Part shown: one piece after another, positions 37,491 to 46,197 of the stretch
Layout: each line of letters opens with the position of its first letter
Numbering within the stretch: position 1 is the stretch's first letter
Origin: Burkholderia arboris
GTDB taxonomy: Bacteria; Pseudomonadota; Gammaproteobacteria; Burkholderiales; Burkholderiaceae
Direction: 5' to 3'
Assembly: GCF_902499125.1 (NCBI RefSeq)
Contig: NZ_CABVPX010000007.1
Location: 231,200-295,199, forward strand
DNA length: 64,000 nt
Translations under genes and position numbers: made by a program
Notes under the pieces: model-generated
What the model saw: the letters and a program-made list of their open reading frames with translations, nothing else
The model's database searches: none
Told to the model about the DNA's origin: nothing

Positions 37491-38963
37491 ATGTTTTCAA
37501 GCCTCTATTTTCCGCTTGTTTCGGTGCTCGCCTGTCACGACGCGCAGCCCGACCATCTCGACATGCTGCTCGACGGCAGGATCGCGGAGACGATGTCGTA
37601 CACGAGCCGCTGCGCCGAGCAATGCGATCACGACGAGAGCGGCGCATCGGGCTGCATGCAGATCCAGGCCGATCTGCAAACCATGCTCGGCATCGACGAG
37701 GATGCGGAGGATTCGTACCGGGAAGCGCAGAAGATGATCCGCTCGTCCCGCCGCGACCTGCGCATCGCATCGTGCCGCAATGCCGGCTGGCAGGCGTTTT
37801 TCCGTCACCGGCTCGGCACCGCGATGTCGTGCTTCATGTCCATCGTCGACGATCCGAGGCTCGAACCGCGCCAGTCGATGGAAGGGCGCTTCGGCGCACT
37901 GTGCGTGCTGCTCGAACTGGGGCAGTTGCACGAGGCCGAAGGGTTGCTCGTCGAACTCGAGGTCATGCTCGATGAGCAGACCGCGAGCGGTCAAGCCGCG
38001 TTGCCGCAGCTGCCGGTGTGGCGCGAGCTGATCGATACGCTGCGTTACGACCTCGGCGTGCAGAATGCGCTGCGCACGGCGGCGCAGCTTTCCGATCACG
38101 TGTTCTGGCAGTCGGGCCTGGCGGCGCGGCCGGCAGCCGGGAAGCGCACGCACGTGCCCGATGCCGGGCCGTTTTCAGCGCTCGCCGCTCGCGTGCGCTC
38201 GCCGTTGCTGCGCAGCCGGATCGATTACCTGGATCACCTGCAGCGTCTTGCCGCCGGGCAGCGCGAAGCGTCGCCGGCCGCGGTTGCGCATCTGAACTGG
38301 GCGATGGCGAACGGCCTCTATGCGTATCAGTACGCGGTGCGGATCGAGATCGCGTTCGCGAGCCTCGCCGGCGGTGCGCCGCAGCTCGCGGAAACCATGC
38401 TTGCGCCGCTCGCCGCCGACCGGCGCGCCGCGCAAGGCCGCTGGAAACTGGAGTCGCTGTACTGCCTCGCGAAGACGCGCGCCGCGCAGGGGCGCGACGC
38501 CGATGCCGCGCAGCTGTACAGCCGTTATGCCCTCGTCGCGATGCAGTGCCTGCGCGACGCGTCGGCGGTGCTCGCGCCGTTCGCGCATCGGGCGAAGCGC
38601 GTCGCCGAGCAGCTCGACGATGTCGGCGCGCGATTGCCGGCGAAGTACCGGCGCGCCTATCGCTACCTGATGGAAAACCTCGAACGTAGCGATCTGTCGG
38701 TGCGCGAGGTGGCGGCCGAGATCGGCGTGACCGAGCGTGCGTTGCAGAGCGCGTTCAAGAACAGCCTCGGCTCGACGCCGACCGAAATCATCCGTCAGAA
38801 GCGCATGGAGCGGATTCGCGCGGAACTCGAAAGCGACACCGTGCTCGGCACGCCGAGCGTACTGTTTGCCGCAGCGCGTTGGGGGGTGCAAAGCCGCTCG
38901 ACGCTGGTCAACGGGTACCGGCGCCAGTTCGACGAAGCGCCGTCGGACACGCTCAAGCGCTGA
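37491..38963 (+). CDS. hrpB: AraC-family T3SS master regulator HrpB (HrpX-like)
   Basis: I choose ATG 37491 (MFSSLYFPLVS), with GGAG six bases before it, over an ATG four codons upstream; 490 residues. Most of the protein is TPR-like and helical. The last 110 residues hold the AraC DNA-binding domain (MENLERSDLSVREVAAEIGVTERALQSAFKNSLGSTPTEIIRQ). Length and layout match HrpB of Ralstonia and HrpX of Xanthomonas, which bind the TTCG-N16-TTCG box. The gene sits between hrcT and hrcC, and at least eight such boxes occur upstream of genes in this window. Confidence 0.93.
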   Translation: MFSSLYFPLVSVLACHDAQPDHLDMLLDGRIAETMSYTSRCAEQCDHDESGASGCMQIQADLQTMLGIDEDAEDSYREAQKMIRSSRRDLRIASCRNAGWQAFFRHRLGTAMSCFMSIVDDPRLEPRQSMEGRFGALCVLLELGQLHEAEGLLVELEVMLDEQTASGQAALPQLPVWRELIDTLRYDLGVQNALRTAAQLSDHVFWQSGLAARPAAGKRTHVPDAGPFSALAARVRSPLLRSRIDYLDHLQRLAAGQREASPAAVAHLNWAMANGLYAYQYAVRIEIAFASLAGGAPQLAETMLAPLAADRRAAQGRWKLESLYCLAKTRAAQGRDADAAQLYSRYALVAMQCLRDASAVLAPFAHRAKRVAEQLDDVGARLPAKYRRAYRYLMENLERSDLSVREVAAEIGVTERALQSAFKNSLGSTPTEIIRQKRMERIRAELESDTVLGTPSVLFAAARWGVQSRSTLVNGYRRQFDEAPSDTLKR

Positions 38964-39024
38964 ATCCACCGAGGCCATGCCATCCGTGCGGGCCCGATCA
39001 CCTTCAAATCAGACGGCAATCCAC

Positions 39025-40854
39025 ATGACAGTCACTTCGCGTCGCAATCCGTGGGGACGGCGCTTCGCCGCCAGCCTCAAGCTGTGCCTGGTCCTTTCGC
39101 TCGCCATCGGCGATGGCGCGCGCCCCGCGATGGCGGCCGACGTGCCGTTCCGCACGTCGGCCGTGCATATCCAGGTGGAAGGCAAGGACCTGAAAGACGT
39201 GCTGCGGGATTTCGCAGCGAGCCAGGGGGTCGTCGCGTCGGTGGCCGGCGACGTGCATGGCGCGGTATCGGGACGCTTCGACATGTCGCCGCGGCGCTTT
39301 CTCGACACGCTGGCATCGACGTTCGGCTTCGTCTGGTTCTATGACGGCAGCGTGCTGTCGATCAGCAGCGCCAGCGACGTGACGCGCCGCGTGATTCATC
39401 TCGACTTCGCCGGCACGCGGGAGCTGCGTTCGACGCTCGCGCAGATGGGGCTCGAGAACAAGCGTTTCCCGGTGGTCTACGACCCGTCGATGGGCGCGGC
39501 GCTGGTCACCGGCCCGAGCCAGTACGTCGCGCTGGTCGACAATCTCGCGTCGCGCCTCGATCAGAACGCGAACCGGCGGGTTGGCACCGAAGTGCGGATC
39601 TTCCCGCTGAAACACGGCTGGGCGGCCGACCACGACGTCGTGATCGACGGCAAGACCGTCACGGTGCCGGGCGTCGCGCGCGTGCTGGCCGACATGTATC
39701 ACGCGGGCGGGGACGATGCGAACGGGAACCCGGGGCTCGGCGCGAGCGCGATGACGCCCGGCATGGAACGCCAGACGCCGATGACCGACGCGGCAGGCGG
39801 TACCGGCGGCGGCTCGCCGTTCAGCGGCGCCGGCGGCGGCGGGGTCAACCCGCCGTTGCCGGCCTTCTTCGGGCGCGGAGCGGGCAGTGCACCGCAGTTC
39901 GGCGCGCAGCCGCCGGCGCAGGGCCGCACGGCGGACGGCGGTTATGCGAACGCCGGCGGCGGCACGGGCGCGGTGCCGGCCGGCGCCGGCATGCTGCCGG
40001 TGATCAAGGCCGATCCGCGCACGAACTCCGTGTTGATCCGCGACCTGCCGCAGCGGATCGGCCAGTATCGGCCGCTGATCGATCAGCTCGACGTGCGGCG
40101 GCGGCTGGTCGAGATCGAAGCGCACATCATCGAGATCGACGATACGGCGCTGCGGCAGCTCGGTGTCGACTGGCGTGCGCACAACAGCCACATCGACATC
40201 CAGACCGGCACCGGCTCGACCTCGGCCAACAGCTATGCGAACGGGCAGTTGAACCCCGTCTTCACCGGCACCGATTCGAGTGGCGGCACGCTGCTGAACG
40301 CGACACCGGCCGGCCTGTCGCTGACCGCCGTGCTCGGCGACGCCGGGCGTTACCTGATGGCGCGCGTCAACGCGCTCGAGGACAGCAATCTCGCGAAGAT
40401 CGATGCCAGCCCGAAGGTCGCGACGCTGGACAACGTCGAAGCCGTGATGGACAACAAGAAGCGCTTCTATGTCCGCGTGCAGGGGTATACGTCGGGCGAC
40501 CTGTATGCGATCTCGACGGGCACGTCGCTGCGCGTGCTGCCGATGGTCGTCGACGAGGACGGGAAGACCCAGATCAAGCTGCAGGTCCACGTCGAGGACG
40601 GCATGACGACACCGCAGAAGGTCGACAACATTCCGGTCATCACGACCAGCACGATCAACACCGAGGCGGTCGTGTCGCAGGGAGAAAGCCTGCTGATCGC
40701 CGGCTATCGCGTGGACAATACGTCGAACGGCGAGAGCGGCATTCCGGTGCTGTCGAAGATCCCGCTGCTCGGCGGCCTGTTCCGCTATCGCGAGAACCAG
40801 CACAGTCACATGGAACGGCTGGTGCTGCTGTCGCCGCGGCTGATCGAGTTCTGA
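39025..40854 (+). CDS. hrcC: T3SS outer-membrane secretin SctC (HrcC)
   Basis: ATG 39025 starts a signal peptide (LKLCLVLSLAIGDGARPAMA, cleavage near AMA|A); 609 residues. N0 and N1/N3 ring domains occupy about 45-200 and 325-400, separated by a Gly/Pro-rich linker at about 240-320. The secretin core (about 400-609) has YLMARVNALEDSNLAKIDASPKVATLDN, QGESLLIAGYRVD and GIPVLSKIPLLGGLFRYRE, ending in LLSPRLIEF. It forms the outer-membrane ring. It lies 61 bases after hrpB and may share its transcript. No lipoprotein pilotin gene is visible nearby. Confidence 0.96.
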   Translation: MTVTSRRNPWGRRFAASLKLCLVLSLAIGDGARPAMAADVPFRTSAVHIQVEGKDLKDVLRDFAASQGVVASVAGDVHGAVSGRFDMSPRRFLDTLASTFGFVWFYDGSVLSISSASDVTRRVIHLDFAGTRELRSTLAQMGLENKRFPVVYDPSMGAALVTGPSQYVALVDNLASRLDQNANRRVGTEVRIFPLKHGWAADHDVVIDGKTVTVPGVARVLADMYHAGGDDANGNPGLGASAMTPGMERQTPMTDAAGGTGGGSPFSGAGGGGVNPPLPAFFGRGAGSAPQFGAQPPAQGRTADGGYANAGGGTGAVPAGAGMLPVIKADPRTNSVLIRDLPQRIGQYRPLIDQLDVRRRLVEIEAHIIEIDDTALRQLGVDWRAHNSHIDIQTGTGSTSANSYANGQLNPVFTGTDSSGGTLLNATPAGLSLTAVLGDAGRYLMARVNALEDSNLAKIDASPKVATLDNVEAVMDNKKRFYVRVQGYTSGDLYAISTGTSLRVLPMVVDEDGKTQIKLQVHVEDGMTTPQKVDNIPVITTSTINTEAVVSQGESLLIAGYRVDNTSNGESGIPVLSKIPLLGGLFRYRENQHSHMERLVLLSPRLIEF

Positions 40855-40869
40855 CGGCCGGCGCCGGGC

Positions 40870-40892
40870 GGGGCGGCACGCGCTGCCGCCCC
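40870..40892 (+). terminator. Hairpin terminator candidate after hrcC
   Basis: A 9-bp perfect stem (GGGGCGGCA / TGCCGCCCC) with a CGCGC loop, 16 bases after the hrcC stop codon. No T-run follows, so it may be weak or Rho-assisted. Confidence 0.6.
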
Positions 40893-40992
40893 GCGATTGC
40901 GCGATCCGGGACATTCGCTCGCGTGCTGCCGCTTCGGCTTGCTCCCTGCATGATCCAATCCGGTATGCCAACCGCCGTGTTGATTCCCAGCC

Positions 40993-42057
40993 ATGCCGAC
41001 CTCTGTCGATTCGAAGTCTTCGCCGCCGATTCTCCCGTCACAGGTTGACGACGGGAGCGAGGCCGATCAGCGTGTGAAGTCCGGCGGCGCAACCCATGCG
41101 TCGCCGCACGGGCCGCTTGGCGGCCTGACCAGGTACAAGGCGAACCTTGCCGGTCTGCCGGCCGAGATCCACCAGGCGATTGCCGGCCAGTTGCCGATGG
41201 CGGACCTGTCCAGATTGTCGCGAACCGCGCGCACACTGCATGAGCGGTTGGGCGGCGCAGTCCGGGCATTCGCTTCGTTGCGGAAGGAGATTGACGACAC
41301 GTCGGATCTTGCGGGCCTGCACCGGTTGACTTCGCGCGTCGCCGCGGAAGTGGTCGGGGAGGGGAAGCCGGCCATCCGTCAGTCGCACGCGGGCGAACGG
41401 CAGCCGCTGTTCTTCGTGATCGGCGAGCGAATGTACGTGGCCCTGAAGCACATCGTCGACATGCCGCCGGAACAACGCGCCGGCATGCCGCCGGAACAAC
41501 TTGCGGCGCAATTCGGGCAATACATCGCGGGTTTCAGCCAGATGCGGCCGCCCGAGCTTGCAGAGGCTGGTGTGTACTACGCGGCAGCGTCCATCGTGAA
41601 CGCTTTGCCGAGAGGCGCCCAGCAAGCCGTTTTCGAGCGCGCTCTCGCCGCGGCGCGCGCTTTCCCGCCGGAGCACCGGAGCCGCATCCTGATCGCGCTG
41701 ACCGAGGCCACTTTCCGAAGTCCCGATCCGGTGAGCGCCGACTCGCTTCGCGATGCACGAACGAACACGATCACGCTCGCGAACAGTACCGACGGCATGG
41801 CGCCGGCCCAACTCAAGCCGATCGTCGAACGGCTCGCGAACCATTCGAAGCTCTTCCTGATGGCGTCGGAGGGCGGCGACTGGCAGTCTCCATTCAATGC
41901 GATCGTCGATGCATCGAGCCGGCTGGCGCCGGACGACCGGCAGGCGGTCGACACCCTGTTGAACGATTCGCTCGACAAGATCGAGTCGAACATCGACCCC
42001 GCCGGCATCGACGCCGCCCGCCAGCGTCTGGCCATGCTGACGCCGCCCGCCGCCTAG
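40993..42057 (+). CDS. F-box-domain protein, candidate T3SS effector
   Basis: 354 residues, no signal peptide or transmembrane segment. The N-terminal 45 residues are Ser/Pro-rich and polar. Residues about 53-87 read LAGLPAEIHQAIAGQLPMADLSRLSRTARTLHERL, which follows the eukaryotic F-box consensus (L-P-x-E-I, L-P-x-x-D-L-x-x-L-S). The rest is helical without visible leucine-rich repeats. F-box proteins of plant pathogens, such as the GALA effectors of Ralstonia, recruit host SKP1 to form ubiquitin ligases. The gene lies directly between hrcC and hrpG. Only an imperfect TTCG-N15-TTCG occurs upstream, so HrpB control is uncertain. It overlaps the convergent hrpG gene by 4 bases. Confidence 0.65.
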   Translation: MPTSVDSKSSPPILPSQVDDGSEADQRVKSGGATHASPHGPLGGLTRYKANLAGLPAEIHQAIAGQLPMADLSRLSRTARTLHERLGGAVRAFASLRKEIDDTSDLAGLHRLTSRVAAEVVGEGKPAIRQSHAGERQPLFFVIGERMYVALKHIVDMPPEQRAGMPPEQLAAQFGQYIAGFSQMRPPELAEAGVYYAAASIVNALPRGAQQAVFERALAAARAFPPEHRSRILIALTEATFRSPDPVSADSLRDARTNTITLANSTDGMAPAQLKPIVERLANHSKLFLMASEGGDWQSPFNAIVDASSRLAPDDRQAVDTLLNDSLDKIESNIDPAGIDAARQRLAMLTPPAA

Positions 42058-42872
42058 GTATTGCACGCGGCCTCGCTATCGCTCGTCAGCAGCCGGGACG
42101 GCGAGGCCGCGGGCGTACGGAGCAACCGCGCCTTGGCCGGCTCGACGACCTGTTCCATGACCCGCTCGACGACCCGCTCGATCCGGTAGCCGTGCGCGTA
42201 CATCGTACGCAGGACGATGCCGCACGCGCCGTCGAGCAGCAGCTTCTTGCGCAGCTTGTAGATGTGCTGCTCGAGCGTGCGTCCGACGATTTCCTCGGAA
42301 CTGCCCCACACGGTCGCGGCGATCGCGCGCCGTGTCACGTAGTTGCCCTGCTGCGAGAACAGCACCCACGCGATCGCAAATTCGCGGGTGGTCAGGCGTA
42401 CGCCCTTGCCGTTCATTTCCACGCTGCCGTTGCGGCGGCTCAACCGGTAGATGCCCATGCCGATCTCGTCGCCGGCCGGTTGCGGCTTGCCGGATTCCGC
42501 GGGGCCGCCGGTGAATCGATGCACCGCGAGCAGGACGCGCAGGCGCAGCTCGCGCGGGTCGACCGGCTTCAGCACGATGTCGTCGGCGCCTGCGCTCAAC
42601 GCGGCGATCGCCCGGTCGTGCGCGAAGAAATCGCCGATCGCGATCAGCGGCGCGCGCCGGTCGCCGAAACACGCACGCCGTGCCAGGACCGGATGGGACG
42701 CGTCCATGCCCGCAGACGCGTCGAACACGATCGCGCTGAACTCCTCCCGATGCAACGCACGCGCCAGATCGACGTCCTCGCGATAGCGCGTGCAGATCAC
42801 GTTATCGCCGACCAGGCAGGTTTGAATCAGATGAAACAACGCCGAATCGTGGGTATAGATTGCCAGTTTCAA
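42054..42872 (-). CDS. hrpG: OmpR-family T3SS regulator HrpG
   Basis: 272 residues. Residues 1-120 are a receiver-like domain (MKLAIYTHDSALFHLIQTCL; candidate phospho-site Asp in FSAIVFDASAG; conserved Lys in VLKPVDPREL). Residues about 140-240 are an OmpR-type winged helix (VRLTTREFAIAWVLFSQQGNYVTRRAIAATVWG, LEQHIYKLRKKLLLDG). HrpG acts above HrpB/HrpX in Ralstonia and Xanthomonas and activates it under host conditions. The C-terminal 35 residues are an unstructured extension. Placement next to the core cluster supports the name. Confidence 0.85.
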   Translation of the reverse strand: MKLAIYTHDSALFHLIQTCLVGDNVICTRYREDVDLARALHREEFSAIVFDASAGMDASHPVLARRACFGDRRAPLIAIGDFFAHDRAIAALSAGADDIVLKPVDPRELRLRVLLAVHRFTGGPAESGKPQPAGDEIGMGIYRLSRRNGSVEMNGKGVRLTTREFAIAWVLFSQQGNYVTRRAIAATVWGSSEEIVGRTLEQHIYKLRKKLLLDGACGIVLRTMYAHGYRIERVVERVMEQVVEPAKARLLRTPAASPSRLLTSDSEAACNT

Positions 42873-43241
42873 TGGGCACCTCGCGAAGACATCTCTCTCT
42901 CTTTTACTTGGATGCCCGGGAGGGTACGACCGCGTCCGTCCCGGCCCACGAAAGGTAGGGGGAGGCCCTCGCTAGATGCGTAACATTTTGTTAAATAACC
43001 GCCAGAATGACGCGGCGAGGACGGAAGCCGTGCGTTTCTTGAAAAAATGATCGGAACAATTGGGTCGTATTGGGCGATATTGCGCGACGATTCCCGGTTT
43101 TTAGCAACACCCAATATTTGGTCAATTGCTCGATTGACGAACAAAATGTCAGACGAATCGGCCGTGCGGGCCTTGTGCCGCAAGGACTTCCGAGAAATCT
43201 TACAGGCCGTAAAGTCACGGGTGACTTTGATTGAGGATTGG
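42873..43241. other. AT-rich intergenic region with the hrpG promoter
   Basis: No gene seen. It includes a CT-dinucleotide run near 42894, an AT-rich stretch (42980-43150), and a 6-bp inverted repeat GTCAAT-N6-ATTGAC at 43121-43138. No TTCG-N16-TTCG box lies before hrpG, as expected for a regulator above HrpB. Confidence 0.5.
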
Positions 43242-43919
43242 TCAGTGGTCTGGAATCGGTACCGTCCCGTTTGCCGGTCCAGCGGGCGCATGCCACGGCG
43301 GCGGCATCGCGCCGATGCGACCGGATCGCGCCGGCGCATTCGATGTGGCGACGGCGGATGCGCTGTAGATCAGATAGGTCGCCCCATAGGGCACCAGCAG
43401 CGTGCTGCCTTCGCGATCGCACAGCGCATCCGACGGCAGGCCGCCGCGGGTGTCGACCTGCTGGATGATCGACGTACGCGTGAAGCGCCCGGTGCGCGTC
43501 GCGCTGCCCGGCCGGTGACGCGCGACGTAGCGTGTCCAGACGGGGGTGCCGGCCGTGACCTGCGCGACCGCGTCCGTGCGGACGACGACGTAGCTGCTGT
43601 CGTAGGCCGTGAAGTAGCCGCCCGGTGCGACGGTGCCGACGCTCTGGCGCTGCCGGTCGACCAGCGTCGCGAGATCGCCTTCACGCGCCCACAGGCGCAC
43701 CGCGCCGTCGCGACGGCATTCATAAACGGTCTGGCCGCGTGCGGTCAACACCTGGTCGAGATGCTGGGCCGGGCCGGCCCGCAGCATGGCCGGCAGATCG
43801 TCATCGGCCGGCAGGACCGGGGCAGACGCGCAGGCCGCGAGCGTGACCAGCGCGATCGCCGACGCCAGCATGCGTGTTGCTCGCGATTCGATGAAGCGTG
43901 AGGACGGGGGCGGGAACAT
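43242..43919 (-). CDS. DUF3455-family envelope protein
   Basis: 225 residues. A lipoprotein-like signal (MLASAIALVTLAAC, lipobox near L-A-A-C) starts at an internal Met; translation may begin there (43871) or at 43919. The mature part has the DUF3455 pattern: GQTVYECRRDGAVRLWAREGDLATLVD, GYFTAYDSSYVVV, RTSIIQQVDTRGGLPSDALCD and LLVPYGATYLIYSA. The function of DUF3455 proteins is unknown. It lies among T3SS genes but has no PIP box and is probably an unrelated passenger. Confidence 0.8.
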   Translation of the reverse strand: MFPPPSSRFIESRATRMLASAIALVTLAACASAPVLPADDDLPAMLRAGPAQHLDQVLTARGQTVYECRRDGAVRLWAREGDLATLVDRQRQSVGTVAPGGYFTAYDSSYVVVRTDAVAQVTAGTPVWTRYVARHRPGSATRTGRFTRTSIIQQVDTRGGLPSDALCDREGSTLLVPYGATYLIYSASAVATSNAPARSGRIGAMPPPWHAPAGPANGTVPIPDH

Positions 43920-43940
43920 TCGGTTCGTGCCTGCCGTGAA

Positions 43941-44390
43941 TCAGGCGGCCTGCACGCGGTTCGAGCTCAGCGCTTCCATCACCCGGGTGTACGCGTCGGT
44001 GCTCCGGTAGCCGGCCGGCTGATCGTCGCTCGCCGCTGCGAGAAAGCGGTCGACGATCGCGATCGCGGTCGGGTGGCCGTTCGCCAGCACCGCGCGGGCG
44101 CACCGCTGCCATTCGATATCGCCGAGCATGTACAGGCACCAGCTCTGCAATGCCCAGGAAATCGGCCCGCCGTCGCCGCGCTCGTCGATCTGCCGCAGCA
44201 CTTGCGACGCTGCGAGCCAGTTCGACGAGCCGATCTCGAGCCGCGCTTCGCAGATGTCGCCGGTCGTGCCGTGCGGGTGCAGCACGCGCAACGCCGGCAG
44301 CATCTCCTCGAGCTCGGCACGCGAACCGCAGCGCACGCCCCAGGAAAACATCGTCAGCAGGATATTCGACACGATTTGCGGGTTCGACAT
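43941..44390 (-). CDS. Second HrpB1/HrpK-family protein
   Basis: The start MSNPQIVSNILL at 44390 gives 149 residues. The helical layout follows the hrpB1 product: MLPALRVLHPHGTTGDICEARLEIGSSNWLAASQVLRQID, then a second TPR-like hairpin SWCLYMLGDIEWQRCARAVLANG. A paralogue of HrpB1 suggests duplication and specialisation, for example a dedicated partner of the harpin-like protein encoded divergently. A perfect TTCG-N16-TTCG box lies upstream. No signal peptide. Confidence 0.7.
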   Translation of the reverse strand: MSNPQIVSNILLTMFSWGVRCGSRAELEEMLPALRVLHPHGTTGDICEARLEIGSSNWLAASQVLRQIDERGDGGPISWALQSWCLYMLGDIEWQRCARAVLANGHPTAIAIVDRFLAAASDDQPAGYRSTDAYTRVMEALSSNRVQAA

Positions 44391-44487
44391 GAGGTGTGCT
44401 CCGAAGACGTAGTGAGCGTCGCAGCCGGATCCGGCGGACGAACGGGGCGCGTCGATGCGCCGATCGCGCAGCCATGACGGCAACGGG

Positions 44488-44549
44488 ATTGTCGGCGATG
44501 CCGCGGGCGCGCCCTCCGGCGTGCGCGAAGCGCTGAATGGGGCGACGAA
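44488..44549 (-). promoter_or_regulatory. PIP/hrp_II box for the HrpB1-like paralogue
   Basis: Minus strand TTCG-N16-TTCG at 44549-44526. A hexamer GACAAT follows at 44493-44488 after 32 nt and matches the A-N3-T core but not the first pyrimidine of YANNNT. The ATG is about 100 bases further on. The 411-base gap between this gene and the harpin-like gene otherwise holds only the divergent box below. Confidence 0.6.
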
Positions 44550-44663
44550 TGTTGCGCGGCGATGAACGGTTGCGCTGCGCGTCGCGACGGGGCGCCGGTC
44601 ACGCAGCGCGCACGTCGATACGTCGTCGGGCGCCGCCGGGCGCGTCGCCGGAAGGCTGGCCGA

Positions 44664-44725
44664 TTCGGTTCGCGTGACGCGGCTTCGCACCGCTCATCCG
44701 GTTCGCGGATGCCTGCCCATAGTCT
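44664..44725 (+). promoter_or_regulatory. PIP/hrp_II box with -10 element for the harpin-like gene
   Basis: TTCG-N16-TTCG at 44664-44687, a 32-nt spacer, then TAGTCT at 44720-44725, 76 bases before the ATG. The same TAGTCT hexamer recurs in the promoters of the 57-residue protein and the HrpK-like protein. Confidence 0.85.
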
Positions 44726-44801
44726 GACGGTGGATCGGACCGTACGCGAGCGCGCGCCCGATCCGTCTTGGCGATCCACACTTTTCACCGGGAGCAAACA
44801 C

Positions 44802-45434
44802 ATGAACGACATTACTTCAGGTTGTCTGAGCTCACTCTTCGGCTGTTCATCGACCCAGTCGCCGCAAGGCATGTCCAATGGCGGGAACATGGGGGGTATC
44901 GGGCTCCTGCGGAAGCTGAAACAGGACATCGAGAAACTGATCACCGACATGCTCGGCATGAACGGCGGCGCAGACGGCAACACGGGCGGCGTCGACGACA
45001 GCATGGGCGGCAACTACGGGAACGGGATGCCGCAGCGTGACGGCGCCATGAACGGGAACAACTTCCAGACCGGTGGCGACTACGGGAGCGAGGTACCGGG
45101 CGACGACTTCGGGCAAAGCCAGGGGCAGGGGCTGCGCGACGTCAAATTCAACTCGCCGGCCGGCGGGGAGGCACTGCACCTCAAGATGGACCAGAACGGG
45201 AATCTGTTCAACGGCAGCGGCAATTCCGTCGGCCGTTACGATCCGCAGACCCGCCAGCTCTCGTTCAACTCCGGTGCGGGAAAGGAAATCGAACGGCTCA
45301 TGACGGGCGGCCGAAACATGCTCGGCGTTCCCGACGAATTCGCCCCGAAGAAGGGCCCCGGCGGCAACGCGGTCTTCTCGCCGTCGCAGTTCACCATGAG
45401 CGTCGGCGACCTGAACCAGAAGGCCGATTTCTGA
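44802..45434 (+). CDS. Harpin-like Gly/Asn-rich secreted protein
   Basis: 210 residues from ATG 44802. The middle (about 45-110) is very rich in Gly, Asn, Met and Asp (MNGGADGNTGGVDD, MGGNYGNGMPQ), and a short amphipathic helix precedes it (GLLRKLKQDIEKLITDMLG). This composition, lack of a Sec signal and control by a PIP box fit harpins and PopA/Hpa1-type proteins, which are secreted by the T3SS and act at the plant membrane. Two cysteines near the N-terminus (residues 8 and 15) are unusual for harpins. The last 90 residues look folded and unique. Confidence 0.7.
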   Translation: MNDITSGCLSSLFGCSSTQSPQGMSNGGNMGGIGLLRKLKQDIEKLITDMLGMNGGADGNTGGVDDSMGGNYGNGMPQRDGAMNGNNFQTGGDYGSEVPGDDFGQSQGQGLRDVKFNSPAGGEALHLKMDQNGNLFNGSGNSVGRYDPQTRQLSFNSGAGKEIERLMTGGRNMLGVPDEFAPKKGPGGNAVFSPSQFTMSVGDLNQKADF

Positions 45435-45481
45435 CCGGACCCGCGGGGAAGCCAGTCGCACCGGCAACGCGCCTGCACACG

Positions 45482-45543
45482 TTCGCTTTGCCATACGCCG
45501 TTTCGGATCCGCGGGTGCCCGGCATGTCGCCGGGCCCTAGTCT
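45482..45543 (+). promoter_or_regulatory. PIP/hrp_II box with -10 element for the 57-residue protein operon
   Basis: TTCG-N16-TTCG at 45482-45505, a 32-nt spacer, and TAGTCT at 45538-45543, 78 bases before ATG 45622. Spacing and -10 hexamer are identical to those of the harpin-like gene's promoter. Confidence 0.85.
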
Positions 45544-45621
45544 TTTCATTGCGATCTGGCAGAGCGAGATACCGCCAGAGTTCGCATCAATCAGGCATCA
45601 CACTGGAATCAGGAGAGTCAC

Positions 45622-45795
45622 ATGGGCGCAATTGCAGAAATCGGATCGAAAGTGATCGGAGCCATCGGCGGGATCGGTGGCCAGGAAGGAGGCGGCGGCT
45701 CGTCGCCGGTCGACGCGCTGATTCATAGCCTGCTGGGGGGCGGCCTGAAGGCGCTGGAACCTCAGCCTTCCGCCAGCAAGGATTCGTCTTCCTGA
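45622..45795 (+). CDS. 57-residue Gly-rich small protein, candidate T3SS-secreted or pilus protein
   Basis: ATG 45622 follows an AGGAGAG ribosome site. The product begins MGAIAEIGSKVIGAIGGIGG, then a Gly/Ser stretch, a hydrophobic helix (VDALIHSLLGGGLKAL) and a polar Ser/Lys tail. There is no Cys and no signal peptide. The strong ribosome site, natural composition and dedicated PIP promoter argue that it is real. The next gene encodes a YscG-like small TPR protein; in Ysc systems YscG is a chaperone of the needle subunit. I infer a secreted structural subunit or a small harpin. It resembles no protein I can name. Confidence 0.7.
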   Translation: MGAIAEIGSKVIGAIGGIGGQEGGGGSSPVDALIHSLLGGGLKALEPQPSASKDSSS

Positions 45796-45823
45796 ACGAT
45801 TCAATTCCCTGAAAAGGACGCTC

Positions 45824-46189
45824 ATGCAACCCGACCATGAAGAGGTGTCCCGGCTGGGACGTGCGTTGATCGACAGCATCATGGAGGATCGCTTCGACGA
45901 AGCCGAGAGTTTGCTGGAACGGCTGTGCGTCGCGCATCCCGCCGCCCGGTCCCAGGTGATATTTCCGGTCGCCATCGCGATCCGGCGCGGCCGCCCGCAG
46001 GATGCACTGCATCTCGTCAACGGGTTGCATGAGAACGACCGCCCGGATCTGAAGGCGCTTTGCCTGCATGCACTCGGCGATCCGCTGTGGCACGGCTATG
46101 CGCTCGAGCATCAGGACAGCGAGGATCCCGACATCCGCAAGACCATGCGCGGCCTGCTCGAGATCGAACGGCAGGCCCACGGCGTCTGA
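45824..46189 (+). CDS. Small TPR-like protein, possible YscG/HrpB1-type T3SS chaperone
   Basis: 121 residues, all helical, acidic. The EEVSRLGRALIDSIMEDRFDEAESLLERL hairpin, a second repeat (AIAIRRGRPQDALHLVNGL), and the end WHGYALEHQDSEDPDIRKTMRGLLE resemble YscG/PscG-like proteins that hold needle subunits in the cytoplasm. It lies 28 bases after the 57-residue gene and is presumably cotranscribed. The chaperone role is inference from fold and neighbour. Confidence 0.6.
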   Translation: MQPDHEEVSRLGRALIDSIMEDRFDEAESLLERLCVAHPAARSQVIFPVAIAIRRGRPQDALHLVNGLHENDRPDLKALCLHALGDPLWHGYALEHQDSEDPDIRKTMRGLLEIERQAHGV

Positions 46190-46197
46190 GCCGCGCG

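Noticed and set aside
40917..40936. TTCG-N15-TTCG before the F-box gene
   Set aside because: The spacing is one base short and no YANNNT lies at 30-33 nt, so I do not call it a PIP box.
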